Shown: in pieces, positions 1-8,710 of the stretch
Layout: each line of letters opens with the position of its first letter
Numbering within the stretch: the first letter of the stretch is position 1
Assembly (NCBI RefSeq): GCF_030954495.1
Contig: NZ_JAVHUW010000082.1
Location: forward strand, 1-64,000
Source of the DNA: Candidatus Desulfosporosinus nitrosoreducens
Lineage (GTDB): Bacteria > Bacillota > Desulfitobacteriia > Desulfitobacteriales > Desulfitobacteriaceae
Direction of reading: 5' to 3'
Length of the DNA: 64,000 bases
The notes under the pieces: generated by a model
Database searches by the model: none
What the model was told of the DNA's origin: nothing
What the model saw: only the letters and a program-made list of their open reading frames with translations
Made by a program: the position numbers and the translations under genes

Positions 1-558
1 GACGTTTCTATTGATCTTTACGGACTGCGCGACAAGCTTTGCGCCGACAACCGCTGCTTCATCATGCGCTCCAAGGATTCTGTGGAGCATATTTTTTCTG
101 AGCTTTACAGAATTCCGGATAACATAAAACGGGTTTATTGCAAATTAAGGGTCTTGGAGCTGTTAGTGTTTCTCAGCATTGTCGATGCGGCGGACAATCG
201 GGAACAGCGGCCCTATTTCCAGAAACGGCAGGTGGAAATTGTCAAGGCTATCAAGGAGCATCTGACCGGCAACTTGGAGTGCCAGGAAACTCTGGCTGAG
301 CTGGCTCTTCGCTTTGGCATTTCGCTTACGGCTATGAAACTCTGCTTTAAAGGTGTTTATGGGACGTCCATTTATGCTTTCAGACGCGCTTATCGCCTGC
401 AGGCGGCCGCGGCTTTGCTGAGACAGAGTAGCGATACGGTCTCCGTCATTGCGTCTAAAGTCGGATATGCTAATTCCAGTAAATTCGCTTCCGCCTTCAG
501 AGAAATTATGGGAGTGTCGCCTTTAGAGTACCGCAATAAACACCGTTTGTCTCTATGA
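1..558 (+). CDS. AraC-family transcriptional regulator, C-terminal part (5' end outside window)
   Basis: The frame is open from base 1, so the N-terminus lies outside the window. The last ~100 residues form the paired helix-turn-helix domain of the AraC/XylS family: a first helix-turn-helix around ETLAELALRFGISLTAMK and the second ending in the typical ASKVGYANSSKFASAFRE followed by GVSPLEYR. The visible upstream part is helical and is the end of a linker or sensor domain. It lies upstream of, and in the same direction as, two ABC exporter subunits. This layout is common for AraC regulators of exporter or metallophore operons, so it probably controls them. The ligand is unknown. Confidence 0.88.
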   Translation, partial: DVSIDLYGLRDKLCADNRCFIMRSKDSVEHIFSELYRIPDNIKRVYCKLRVLELLVFLSIVDAADNREQRPYFQKRQVEIVKAIKEHLTGNLECQETLAELALRFGISLTAMKLCFKGVYGTSIYAFRRAYRLQAAAALLRQSSDTVSVIASKVGYANSSKFASAFREIMGVSPLEYRNKHRLSL

Positions 559-908
559 CCTCAATTCGGAAAGAGAGTAAGGGAGAGGTTAGAGGACTGG
601 GGGCCGGTAATAATCTGCCAACAATCAGTAATTGGGAAATAGGTTGCTGTCCGATTGGAGCGAAACTCAGCCGCATGGAGTAGAGAAAGCAAACTGCATA
701 TCTTATAATAGGGATCGGTTAGTCATAACTAACCGATCCCTATTAGTTTTAGCCGCTGACTAATCCGCTCTAAGACTCCTGCCTCGGCAAGCGGTGAGTT
801 AAGATCGGCTAAGTCCCTGGATAAGGGCGACTAAGCTTCAGATGGAGTTAAAACTCCGCCTGGAATCAAGTCTTCTTTAGAGAAAACATTATGGAAAGGA
901 GCTTTTGT
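559..908 (+). other. Intergenic leader with terminator, upstream of ABC exporter pair
   Basis: No gene is seen in this 350-bp stretch. It holds the hairpin terminator at 708-743. About 100 bp before the exporter start there is a short GGAG/CTCC hairpin near 843-857. I do not recognise a known riboswitch. A regulator-controlled promoter is expected here but no convincing -35/-10 pair stands out. Confidence 0.4.
708..743 (+). terminator. Hairpin terminator after the AraC gene
   Basis: A near-perfect inverted repeat (GGGATCGGTTAGT, loop CATA, ACTAACCGATCCC) is followed by TATTAGTTTTAG. The T-run is short, but the 13-bp stem makes a rho-independent terminator likely. Confidence 0.7.
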
Positions 909-2726
909 ATGGAGAAAGGCCAAAAGAATAAGTTGGGATTGCCGCGCCTGCTGGCTATTGCCGGCGGGGAAAAAAGCTTGCTGATCATATCCTCTCTCTT
1001 GTCGGCCATTAGTGCCGCCTGCATGTTACTGCCCTTTTTGTCCGTGTATCAAATCCTGGGGGAACTGTTGAAAAACGCGGGCCATTTGTCCGGCGTCAAC
1101 AGCGGGTTTATGATCCATTGGGGCTGGCTGGCCTTAGGGGGGCTTATTGGAGGTTTACTGTTCCTCTATGCCTCAATTATCTTTTCTCACGTCGCGGCCT
1201 TTCGGATTTTGTACGGGATAAAAATGGGGCTGGCAAGACATATCGGCAAATTGCCCCTGGGTTTCTTAAACCGTACGGCAACGGGTACGGTGAAAAAGAA
1301 CCTGGAACAGGATGTTGACAGGGTGGAGCTGTTCGTGGCCCATACGATCCCGGATCTGGTCAATGCCGCGACTACGGTTGTCGTCATGTTTGCCATATTT
1401 TTCAGCTTAAACGGCTGGCTGGCCCTTATTGTGGCCGCTGCCTTTGTCTTAAGTATAGGCATGCAGGCCTCCATGATGTTTGGGAAAGGGTCCCAGGAGA
1501 CGATGAAAGCTTATTTTGATTCTCTGGAGCGGATTCACGCAGCCGCCATACAGTACGTGCGGGGAATTCCGGTTGTAAAAATCTTCGGTCAGACGGTTCA
1601 TTCCTTTAAGCGCTTCAACGATGATTTATATGCATACCGGGATTGGGCGGTTAATTATTGTGACAGGTTCGAAAACGGCATGGCGATTTTTACAGTCGTC
1701 CTGAATTCCTTTTTGACCTTTATTCTGCCGGCCGGCCTGCTGATGCTTAGCCGGGACCCCGGCAATATGGCCTTTGCCCTTGTTTATCTCTTCTTTATTA
1801 TCATGGTTCCGGGGGCTTCGGCTCCGCTTTACAAGTTTACCATGCTCGCTTCCGGAACCAAGGAAATATTGGAAGGGGTCAGCCGTCTCGATCATATCTA
1901 CAGCGAGGAACCCATAAAAGAAGCCCTTTCTCCGCAAAAGCCTGCCGGCTACGATGTTAGCTTTAAACAGGTCAGCTTTGCCTATGAAAACAAGGCCGAG
2001 GCCAGCAGAGTAGACGCTTTGTCCAATATCAGCTTCACGGCCAAAGCCGGCCAAATTACCGCCCTTGTCGGACCCTCCGGAGGGGGAAAGTCCACCGTGG
2101 CCAACCTGATTCCCCGCTTTTGGGATGTCACTGCGGGGGAAATTCTAATCGGCGGTGTGAACATTAAAGATATGGCCACGGAAGATTTGCTGAACACCGT
2201 TTCCTTTGTTTTTCAGGATACGTTTTTGTTTTATGACACCCTCTTGGAAAATATTAAAGTAGGCAATCCTCAAGCCACGGCGGAACAGGTCTACAGGGCG
2301 GCCAAGGCGGCACAGTGCCATGAGTTTATCCAAAGTTTGCCCGACGGCTATAATACCCTGATCGGAGAGGGCGGGGTATTCCTTTCCGGCGGCGAGGAGC
2401 AGCGGGTTTCGGTTGCTAGGGCTATTTTAAAAAATGCCCCTATTCTTGTCCTGGACGAAGCAACTGCCTTTGCCGATCCGGAAAATGAATATAAGATGCA
2501 GCTGGCCTTAAAAGAACTGATCAAAGACAAAACGGTGATCATGATTGCCCACCGCTTAGCTTCTATTAAAAATGCCGATCAGATCATTGTTTTGGAAAAA
2601 GGAAAAATGAAGCAGGTTGGCACCCATGAGGAACTGACCGCCAGAGAGGGGCTTTACCAACGGATGTGGAACGCTTACACCAGCGCCTATGACTGGACCT
2701 TAAGCATCGGAGGTGTCAAAGGATGA
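909..2726 (+). CDS. ABC exporter half-transporter (permease-ATPase fusion), first of a pair
   Basis: A 605-residue protein with an N-terminal transmembrane domain (about six hydrophobic segments in residues 15-310) fused to an ATPase domain. Walker A is GPSGGGKST, the signature is LSGGEEQR and Walker B is ILVLDEATAFADPE. Start ATG 909 is chosen over ATG 891 because AAAGGAG sits 8 nt before it. The gene overlaps the next ABC gene by 4 nt (ATGA), so the two products probably form a heterodimer. The ATAFADPE form of Walker B recalls the YbtP/YbtQ-type group associated with metallophores, which also sits beside AraC regulators. The substrate cannot be read from sequence. Confidence 0.9.
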   Translation: MEKGQKNKLGLPRLLAIAGGEKSLLIISSLLSAISAACMLLPFLSVYQILGELLKNAGHLSGVNSGFMIHWGWLALGGLIGGLLFLYASIIFSHVAAFRILYGIKMGLARHIGKLPLGFLNRTATGTVKKNLEQDVDRVELFVAHTIPDLVNAATTVVVMFAIFFSLNGWLALIVAAAFVLSIGMQASMMFGKGSQETMKAYFDSLERIHAAAIQYVRGIPVVKIFGQTVHSFKRFNDDLYAYRDWAVNYCDRFENGMAIFTVVLNSFLTFILPAGLLMLSRDPGNMAFALVYLFFIIMVPGASAPLYKFTMLASGTKEILEGVSRLDHIYSEEPIKEALSPQKPAGYDVSFKQVSFAYENKAEASRVDALSNISFTAKAGQITALVGPSGGGKSTVANLIPRFWDVTAGEILIGGVNIKDMATEDLLNTVSFVFQDTFLFYDTLLENIKVGNPQATAEQVYRAAKAAQCHEFIQSLPDGYNTLIGEGGVFLSGGEEQRVSVARAILKNAPILVLDEATAFADPENEYKMQLALKELIKDKTVIMIAHRLASIKNADQIIVLEKGKMKQVGTHEELTAREGLYQRMWNAYTSAYDWTLSIGGVKG

Positions 2727-4453
2727 GCATCTTGCAAAATATTACGGTGGGACAGCCGAAAAAATTAATCAAGCCTATCGCTTTTACCATTCTTTCCAAC
2801 CTTGTCAACATCGTACCTTTTATGCTGTCCATTGAAACGGTAAAAATTATTTTCCATTCCTTTGCTTACCCGGACAAAGGGCTGGACAGCGGCAGGCTAT
2901 GGGCGATCAGCGCTGTCCTGTTCGCTTATATGCTTGTTATGTTCTGGGCGGAAAAGCCGGCTTACCGTCACAGCTACCGGGATGCCTATGATATTTCCGC
3001 GGCCGGCAGAGCAAGTCTGGGCGAGCATCTGCGCAAGCTGCCGCTGGGTTATATAACCGGCCGTGATCCCGGAGATCTGGCCAATATGTTGATGGGAGAT
3101 TTTACTCTGGTTGAGACCGGAGTATCCCATATTGTTCCGCAATTGTTTGGAGCCTTGGTCATGCCTGTGCTGGCCTTTGTTTCTCTGCTGTTTATTGACT
3201 GGCGGATGTCCGTCGCCATGTTTATCGCTTTGCCTGTGGCCGTCGGAATTCTCTGGCTCAACACCAAGACCAATCAGCGTATGGCCGACCGGCAGATGAA
3301 ATTCAAACTTGATGCGGGCAACCGCCTTCAGGAGTATTTGTTAGGTATTCGGGTCATGAAGGCTTATAACATGGTAGGGGAAAAGTTTGAACGTCTGGAA
3401 TCCTCCTTCCGCAAACAGATGAAGGAGAGCATTCGCTACGAGGCCCTTTCGGGTCCGGTTATGCTTCTGACCATTACCTTGATTCGCGCCGGGCTTACTT
3501 TGATGGTGCTGACAGGCGCTTATCTCCTCGTCGGCGGCAGCCTGGACCTGCTTACTTTCGTCATGTTCCTGGTGATAGGCTCCCGGGTGTATGACCCCTT
3601 GACTTCTGCCCTCATGAAATTTGCCGAGCTCCGTTACGATGAGCGGGCGGGGGAACGTATCCTGAACCTGATGAAGGAACCGGAAATGAGCGGCGCCCAA
3701 ATTCCCGGCGACAACACGGATATTGTTTTCCAAAATGTCTTTTTCGCTTATGGCGACAAAGAGGTGCTGCATGATGTCTCTCTCAGCATGAAGCAGGGGA
3801 CGCTGACGGCTCTGGTCGGCCCTTCCGGCAGCGGCAAGAGTACGGTTTTGAAACTCTGCGCCCGATTTTATGATCCCAGCTGGGGCAGGGTTACCTTTGG
3901 AGGCCTGGACGAGGCGGTGCTTGATCCTGAAAAGCTGATGCAGAAACTATCTATGGTTTTCCAGGACGTCTACCTGTTTCAGGACACGATCGGCAACAAT
4001 ATCCGCTTTGGCAAGGAAAATGCCAGCGAGGCAGAAATCATGGCCGCCGCCAAGAAGGCCTGCTGCTTAGATTTTATCATGGCACTGCCTAAAGGCTTGG
4101 AGACAATGGTGGGGGAAGGCGGCTGCACGCTTTCCGGCGGGGAAAAGCAGCGTATTTCCATAGCGCGGGCTATTCTGAAAAACGCTCCCGTTGTGCTTTT
4201 GGACGAAGCCACCGCCTCCCTTGATCCGGAAAATGAGCTGGAGGTGCAGAAGGCAATCGGAGAACTGATCACAGGCTGGACTGTGATTGTCATTGCCCAT
4301 AGGCTGAAAACTATCAGAAACGCAGACAACATTGTGGTCATGGAGGAGGGCAGAGTCGCGGAGCAAGGCACGCACGACGAGTTGATGAGCAGGGAGGGGC
4401 TCTATCATAAGCTGTGGACCATTCAAGCCCAAGCCGGCGGCTGGTCGGTGTGA
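2723..4453 (+). CDS. ABC exporter half-transporter, second of the pair
   Basis: 576 residues with the same architecture as the upstream gene: hydrophobic permease domain to about residue 310, then an ATPase with Walker A GPSGSGKST, signature LSGGEKQR, Walker B VVLLDEATASLDPE and the H-loop IVIAHR. Its ATG overlaps the stop of the first subunit, which indicates translational coupling and a heterodimeric exporter. Both ATPase sites look intact by eye. The operon probably ends here, since the next 500 bp contain insertion-sequence debris. Confidence 0.9.
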   Translation: MSILQNITVGQPKKLIKPIAFTILSNLVNIVPFMLSIETVKIIFHSFAYPDKGLDSGRLWAISAVLFAYMLVMFWAEKPAYRHSYRDAYDISAAGRASLGEHLRKLPLGYITGRDPGDLANMLMGDFTLVETGVSHIVPQLFGALVMPVLAFVSLLFIDWRMSVAMFIALPVAVGILWLNTKTNQRMADRQMKFKLDAGNRLQEYLLGIRVMKAYNMVGEKFERLESSFRKQMKESIRYEALSGPVMLLTITLIRAGLTLMVLTGAYLLVGGSLDLLTFVMFLVIGSRVYDPLTSALMKFAELRYDERAGERILNLMKEPEMSGAQIPGDNTDIVFQNVFFAYGDKEVLHDVSLSMKQGTLTALVGPSGSGKSTVLKLCARFYDPSWGRVTFGGLDEAVLDPEKLMQKLSMVFQDVYLFQDTIGNNIRFGKENASEAEIMAAAKKACCLDFIMALPKGLETMVGEGGCTLSGGEKQRISIARAILKNAPVVLLDEATASLDPENELEVQKAIGELITGWTVIVIAHRLKTIRNADNIVVMEEGRVAEQGTHDELMSREGLYHKLWTIQAQAGGWSV

Positions 4454-4669
4454 CAGAGGTTCCTCAGGCCAAGCTCATAGGTGAAAATGAAGCGTAAGAT
4501 TATGAAGGTAGCCGCATTTTAAGCCACGCTGCCTTATTTTTCTTGGCTTATTGCAGAAATAATCGAAGGAAATGAAGCGCTAATGTGGAAAGATAAATCA
4601 AGAGATAATTTCGGGGATTGGTTCGTCGTTTCTTTCGTGAGCAATGAGGGTTGTTGCTTAAATTAATTG

Positions 4670-4938
4670 CTATAAAGGAGCAATTTTCGTAACAAATATT
4701 TACCAATAAGAAATTAGACTTATAGGTCGTAAACAGGTTTGGAAAAAATATAACGACAATCGCTGGCGTTTAAGGAAATTGAACAGGCTTTGTTTTTGGG
4801 CAGGATAGCGCTATGAGACATTTTGCTTCCTCCTTGGGATGGACTGGTTGTGGTAGACTTATTTTATACCAGGGAGGGAAGCACATTGTCTTTATTTATT
4901 TTTGCTAAAAGAACGGAAGCTATTTTTCTCGTTTATAG
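4670..4938 (-). mobile_element. Internally deleted IS4-type element (MITE-like, 269 bp)
   Basis: Read on the minus strand this matches both ends of the element at 60324-61688. It starts with CTATAAACGAGA and ACAATGTGCTTCC, has the same upstream region with AAGGAGGAAGC and a transposase start reading ATGTCTCATAGCGCTATC, keeps about 20 codons, then jumps to the other end (AATATTTGTTACGAAAATTG CTC...). The central ~1.1 kb of transposase is missing. The ends are inverted repeats of the form CTATAAA-GAGCAA. No matching target duplication is visible, so the element is old or has moved with flanking deletion. The rest of the 4454-4963 gap shows no gene. Confidence 0.8.
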
Positions 4939-4963
4939 GAAATAATTAAAAGGATGCGATTAG

Positions 4964-5176
4964 ATGGACATCAAACAATTGAGATATTTTATCGCTACGG
5001 CAAAGTATTTAAACTTCACTGAAGCGGCCAAACATCTCTACCTGGCACAACCGGCTTTAAGTAGACAAATTGCCGATTTGGAAGACTATTTAGGTACACA
5101 ACTATTTATCCGCGATAAACGTGGTTTAAAGTTGACAGCTGCGGGTTCAGAGTTACTCATAGGAGCGAAGGAGTGA
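4964..5176 (+). pseudogene. LysR-type regulator, N-terminal stub
   Basis: Seventy residues give a clean LysR winged helix-turn-helix (MDIKQLRYFIATAKYLNFTE, then AQPALSRQIADLE). The frame stops at residue 70 where a complete LysR protein has about 290. No effector-binding domain follows in any frame. It lies 26 bp from the IS remnant, so insertion and deletion probably removed the rest. The stub could still be translated but would not be a normal regulator. Confidence 0.8.
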
Positions 5177-5283
5177 AGAAGACTATGTAAATTAGCCTGT
5201 CGTAAATGCTTTTGTATGTTTAAAGGGACCGACCCTCAATAGAAATAAATTTCTATTTTGAGACAGCCCCTCGCTCTAATTCA

Positions 5284-5640
5284 CTAACCTTTAAATCCGG
5301 CACTCCTCGAAAGATGATAAAGGATTAATTGATTAAGACTTATATTTTCCTTTTCGGCGAGTTCGGATAAATACCTATGGAGACTCTTTGGGACCCTTAC
5401 ATTAAATCTTCCAGAGTAGTCATCTTTAGTTGGTTCCGGAATTTCGATACCATCCTCAATACAAGACTCCAACCAGCATTTCTTAGCATCCTCGATCATG
5501 GTCAGTGCTTCTTCAGCGGTATCGGCCTGTGTGATGCAGCCAGGCAGTTCTGGAATTGCTACAGCATAGCCACCTTCTGGAGATGGATGAAGCGTTATGC
5601 TATACGGTAAACCCATATAATAATCAAGCGTCTTGTTCAT
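5284..5640 (-). CDS. hicB: HicB-family antitoxin
   Basis: 118 residues. The N-terminal half is the HicB RNase-H-like fold (GGYAVAIPELPGCITQADTAEEAL), and the C-terminal half is a ribbon-helix-helix-like DNA-binding segment (FNVRVPKSLHRYLSELAEKE). The gene lies downstream of hicA and overlaps it by 17 nt, the usual toxin-first hicAB order. HicB proteins neutralise HicA and repress the operon. The ATG at 5640 is the only strong start. Confidence 0.88.
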   Translation of the reverse strand: MNKTLDYYMGLPYSITLHPSPEGGYAVAIPELPGCITQADTAEEALTMIEDAKKCWLESCIEDGIEIPEPTKDDYSGRFNVRVPKSLHRYLSELAEKENISLNQLILYHLSRSAGFKG

Positions 5641-5878
5641 CGTCTATCACTCCTTTTAAAGCATTAAGTGCCAATTCAACGTAGGCTTCACCAATATGGG
5701 GCTTTTTGAACGGTACAGTTAATCTAGATTCCCCAAGTTTGTATGTATAGTGGCTTGATCCACCTGAGGGTTGCCTCTTTGAAAATCCGTAATGTAGCAG
5801 TATCTTATCTAATTCCTCGAATCGTACTTGTCGAGGGTTATTTTTGATTCTCTCAAGTAACTTTTTAAGCTTGCTCAA
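5624..5878 (-). CDS. hicA: HicA-family mRNA interferase toxin
   Basis: 84 residues. The small double-stranded-RNA-binding-like HicA fold is recognised from the GFSKRQPSGGSSHYTYK segment, with the conserved glycine and the catalytic histidine of the family (SSHY). HicA cleaves mRNA in a translation-independent way and is blocked by HicB. The start is TTG at 5878, preceded by AGGGGATGAAATAG. The C-terminus overlaps the hicB start. At 84 residues it is slightly longer than the shortest family members. It lies in a zone of gene stubs, as is common for horizontally acquired toxin-antitoxin pairs. Confidence 0.85.
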   Translation of the reverse strand: MSKLKKLLERIKNNPRQVRFEELDKILLHYGFSKRQPSGGSSHYTYKLGESRLTVPFKKPHIGEAYVELALNALKGVIDDEQDA

Positions 5879-6066
5879 CTATTTCATCCCCTACACGCAT
5901 AGTACTATATATAGTTACATATATCAAGGCAAGTGTTTCGGCACTTTTGGCGCTAGGCCTTTATATGTTATTTGGGAAACGCGGGTAAATAGGTTGCGAA
6001 AATAAATAAATGTATATTGTAAAATATTTCTATCGAGTGTTTGTTTAAAATAGATTTGAAGAATAA

Positions 6067-6252
6067 GTGACATTGCTTACTCCGGTTGAAATTGCCAAAG
6101 AATGGTTTCGCATTTTAAAGCCGGGCGGACAGGTTTCTGCTGTAATAACCCTAAAAAATGGTGACGAAAAGATGGGCGGCGGTCACTACAGTGAGGAGAT
6201 TGAAAATATGCTGCGAATCTTCTCGTATCATAAAATGACTGGAGCCTCTTGA
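6067..6252 (+). pseudogene. Class I methyltransferase fragment
   Basis: About 60 residues resemble the middle of SAM-dependent methyltransferases: a helix ending in EWFRILKPGGQVSAVITL, the strand-4/helix-D region around the LKPGG motif. The SAM-binding glycine loop that should come before it is absent, and the frame ends soon after. There is no good ribosome binding site. I read it as a remnant of a deleted gene. Confidence 0.6.
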
Positions 6253-6278
6253 CGTCGAGCGTATAGCTGCTATATACT
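6249..6278 (+). promoter_or_regulatory. Promoter with MarR operator before the VOC gene
   Basis: TTGACG (6249-6254) and TATACT (6273-6278) are 18 nt apart. Between and overlapping them is the perfect dyad TATAGC-T-GCTATA (6262-6274). The same dyad with its preceding GCG sits in the promoter of the marR gene at 6926-6938. A repressor bound there would block RNA polymerase. Confidence 0.7.
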
Positions 6279-6328
6279 GTGATTAAGATACTTTAAACGG
6301 CAATCCATAATATTGGAGGGATTTGTCT

Positions 6329-6697
6329 ATGAAATTTTGCTGGAGTACATTAAAGGTGAAAAATCTGGAAGAATCGCTAAAGTTTTATCAGGAGATCTTG
6401 GGGCTTGAAATAAGGCGCAGATTTTCTGCCGGCCCGAATATGGAAATTGCCTTTTTGGGGATAGAGGACGGAGGCACGGAGATCGAACTGATATGTAATG
6501 GGTCCAGCGATGAAATCAAGGTTGGTGAGGATATTTCCTGGGGATTTGAAGTCGATTCCCTCGACAAGGTAATGGCGCTGGTAAAAGAAAAAGGCTTGGC
6601 AATCCATAGCGGTCCGTTTCAGCCCAACCCTAATGTAAAGTTTTTCTTTTTGCTGGACCCCAACGGCTTTAAAATTCAGATTGTGGAAAATCTTTAA
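6329..6697 (+). CDS. VOC (glyoxalase/bleomycin-resistance) family protein
   Basis: 122 residues with the vicinal oxygen chelate fold. The first beta-alpha unit is CWSTLKVKNLEESLKFYQEILGL and the last strand is FFFLLDPNGFKIQIVE. Putative metal-ligand positions include the C-terminal glutamate (QIVE). The start at ATG 6329 follows GGAGGG. The gene has its own promoter with the dyad shared with marR and its own terminator, so it is a single-gene unit in that small regulon. The substrate (a lactoylglutathione-like adduct, an antibiotic or an aromatic diol) cannot be assigned. Confidence 0.82.
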   Translation: MKFCWSTLKVKNLEESLKFYQEILGLEIRRRFSAGPNMEIAFLGIEDGGTEIELICNGSSDEIKVGEDISWGFEVDSLDKVMALVKEKGLAIHSGPFQPNPNVKFFFLLDPNGFKIQIVENL

Positions 6698-6709
6698 AAC
6701 CATAAACTT

Positions 6710-6746
6710 GAAACAGCATCTGTAATCCGTAGATGCTGTTTCTTTT
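6710..6746 (+). terminator. Rho-independent terminator of the VOC gene
   Basis: GAAACAGCATCT (6710-6721) pairs perfectly with AGATGCTGTTTC (6731-6742) and is followed by TTTTG. Confidence 0.88.
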
Positions 6747-6913
6747 GTAGCAAAGAAGTTCCAAAGTGAATTACTATAACTTCTTTATGAGTGTTATGAG
6801 CCGGACGACTCGCGAAAGATGATCATAAAGTTCTGTAAGTTTTTTTAAGATTAAAAACTTATTTGCGGATTTTTTGACACAATCTCTTCGCCAAATTCAA
6901 CGTTGCCCACTTC

Positions 6914-6942
6914 TTGACAGTAGCGTATAGCTGCTATATCAT
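6914..6942 (+). promoter_or_regulatory. Promoter and operator of the marR gene; probably leaderless transcript
   Basis: TTGACA (6914-6919), a 17-nt spacer and TATCAT (6937-6942), with the dyad TATAGC-T-GCTATA at 6926-6938. The expected transcription start falls at about 6948-6950. That is the ATG at 6949, so the mRNA would have essentially no leader, and no Shine-Dalgarno sequence is seen. Confidence 0.65.
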
Positions 6943-6948
6943 GAAATC

Positions 6949-7434
6949 ATGATGATTTATAATTATTTTAAGCGTGAGAACAAAATAAGTTATAGCCTCT
7001 TAGGGGTTATCGGTGAATTTAACGAGATGGAAAAGAAAACTCGTCATTATGGAACCGATGTACCTATTTTTCCTTCGGAAATTAATATGCTCGGTGTCAT
7101 AAGAGAGAATGAGGGTATCCATATTACTGGACTGGCTGAAAAACTGGGAGTTACAAAGGGTGCCGTTTCTCAAATTCTTATGAAGCTGCAAAAAAAAGGG
7201 TTAATAGAAAAGACGGAGGACAGCAGAAATACATCGAAATTAGTGGTTACCCTGACGCCCAAAGGGAAGAAAGCAGATGCCAATCATATGAAGTTTCATG
7301 AAAAACTTGATTCTTTAATGGATGGGCTATTAAAAAATGCTACAGAAGAAAACAAACTGTTTCTTCAGGAGTTTTTAAACGGCTTTGCAACACAAATGGG
7401 CAGCTTTGAAGAGGGGCTTATTTATAACGAATGA
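6949..7434 (+). CDS. MarR-family transcriptional regulator
   Basis: 161 residues with the MarR winged helix-turn-helix in the middle (GIHITGLAEKLGVTKGAVSQILMKLQKKGLIEK) and the wing (TSKLVVTLTPKG). Helices at both ends would form the dimer interface. Start ATG 6949 (or 6952) gives a normal family length although no ribosome binding site is present, which fits a leaderless mRNA. The dyad in its own promoter and in the VOC promoter suggests autoregulation and repression of the VOC gene. The MFS stub directly downstream is probably a former third target. Confidence 0.87.
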   Translation: MMIYNYFKRENKISYSLLGVIGEFNEMEKKTRHYGTDVPIFPSEINMLGVIRENEGIHITGLAEKLGVTKGAVSQILMKLQKKGLIEKTEDSRNTSKLVVTLTPKGKKADANHMKFHEKLDSLMDGLLKNATEENKLFLQEFLNGFATQMGSFEEGLIYNE

Positions 7435-7464
7435 TTTGACAGAGTAGTTTATCCTTAAGCGATC

Positions 7465-7677
7465 ATGTTGACAGGCGGTGTGCTTGGCGACTGTTTTGGA
7501 CGCAAACGTATCTGGCTTTTAGACATCGCTTTCTTCACAGTGGGTTCGGCAATCTGTGCGTTTTCTGCAACGATAACTATGTTTCATTTTGCCGGATGGC
7601 ACAGTATCTTTCTGATTAATCTTCCATTGGGAATATTTAAAAAGCCTCTTTTAATAACAGGTCCACATATGGGGTAA
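7465..7677 (+). pseudogene. MFS drug-efflux (DHA2-like) transporter remnant
   Basis: Seventy residues join two distant parts of a 14-TM MFS exporter. MLTGGVLGDCFGRKRIWLLD carries the loop 2-3 motif A (GDxxGRK), and HFAGWHSIFLINLPLGIF is the WRxIFLINLPIG segment normally more than 80 residues later. An internal in-frame deletion and loss of the C-terminal half explain it. It cannot form a transporter. Its place after marR suggests the MarR regulator once controlled efflux. Confidence 0.75.
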
Positions 7678-8053
7678 TTGAGTTGCCCATAGCTTTAATG
7701 GACCGTCTTTTTAATGGGTAAAGTCAAAATTACTCTTCTTCGTGGTAATTTTGTGTGATTATGGAATCTTTTTATTTTCATGAAACCCAGTATTTATCAG
7801 GGCACTGAAAAAGTCTGTTCATTTCGAGTGAATGGGCTTTTTGGCGTAAAAACGGTATAATTATGCATGAAACAATACTAAAAGGTTGGATAAATAACTT
7901 TTCCATTACAAAAATCGACATATTAGTTTAAGAAAACTTCTCGATATGTTATATAATTACACAATAATGAGCGTAACTAAAATATAAACCCAGTTGTGAA
8001 AAATTTACTGAAAAACCATGTTTGGATACCTGTAAAATAAGGAGGTTATTACC
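7678..8053. other. Gene-free stretch with one terminator-like hairpin
   Basis: No coding sequence is supported. A hairpin at 7808-7842 (AAAAAGTCTGTTCATT, loop, GTGAATGGGCTTTTT) is symmetrical and could end transcription in either direction. The rest is AT-rich. Confidence 0.5.
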
Positions 8054-8056
8054 TTG

Positions 8057-8659
8057 ATGAGAATGCCCTTTTCCCCACCCACTGATTATTATTGCCGGGA
8101 GTTGGCCCAGGTGGATGAGCAGATTTGCACCTTACTTGCCAAACGTAAAGAGATTTCTAATAACAATCCCGGCTTTCCCGGCCTTGATTTGATCTCGGCC
8201 TGGAGTCAGACGTTTGGGCTGGAGGAAGATTGGCTGCGAAGAATCTTTGCCGTTTATATGCTTGGTGAAGAACGTTTTCAGCCGCCTGTCGAACCCGTTG
8301 GTTTTTTAAAGTTTGTTCCGGTATTAAAAGCGGTAACAATTGAGAATATGACCTATTCTGTCACGCATCTGAAACAATACAGCAACGCCAGCGTGGTCTA
8401 TGTCGAAGCCGAATTGAATGCCCCTGACCCCTTCGTTCAGCTTCGACACGCTAATTTTGAACTGTTTATTTCCCCGGAGTATCAGTGCCGGTCCAGCCAT
8501 GGTAGTGGACATGCTAAAGGGATTCAGCATGCTTTTGTCGTTACACCAACATTGCCGGATGATGTTTCAGGACTCGAATTCCGCTTGGATGTGAAACCTT
8601 TTGAAAGGCCGAAATTGCAAGAAATATCCCTGTTGAAAACAAGTGTCACGATCAAGTAA
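8057..8659 (+). CDS. Hypothetical protein with N-terminal helical segment
   Basis: 200 residues, not recognised. The first 35 residues (RELAQVDEQICTLLAKRKEIS) look like the opening helix of chorismate-mutase-like folds, a helix also found in many unrelated Firmicute proteins. The rest is mixed beta-rich sequence without cysteine clusters or membrane segments. AAGGAGG ends at 8045, so either TTG 8054 or ATG 8057 can be the start. Codon use is like its neighbours. Function unknown. Confidence 0.65.
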   Translation: MRMPFSPPTDYYCRELAQVDEQICTLLAKRKEISNNNPGFPGLDLISAWSQTFGLEEDWLRRIFAVYMLGEERFQPPVEPVGFLKFVPVLKAVTIENMTYSVTHLKQYSNASVVYVEAELNAPDPFVQLRHANFELFISPEYQCRSSHGSGHAKGIQHAFVVTPTLPDDVSGLEFRLDVKPFERPKLQEISLLKTSVTIK

Positions 8660-8710
8660 AGAGGAAATTGGCAGGAAAATCAGTTTGCAAAGGTTAAGAG
8701 GAGTGCGAAG

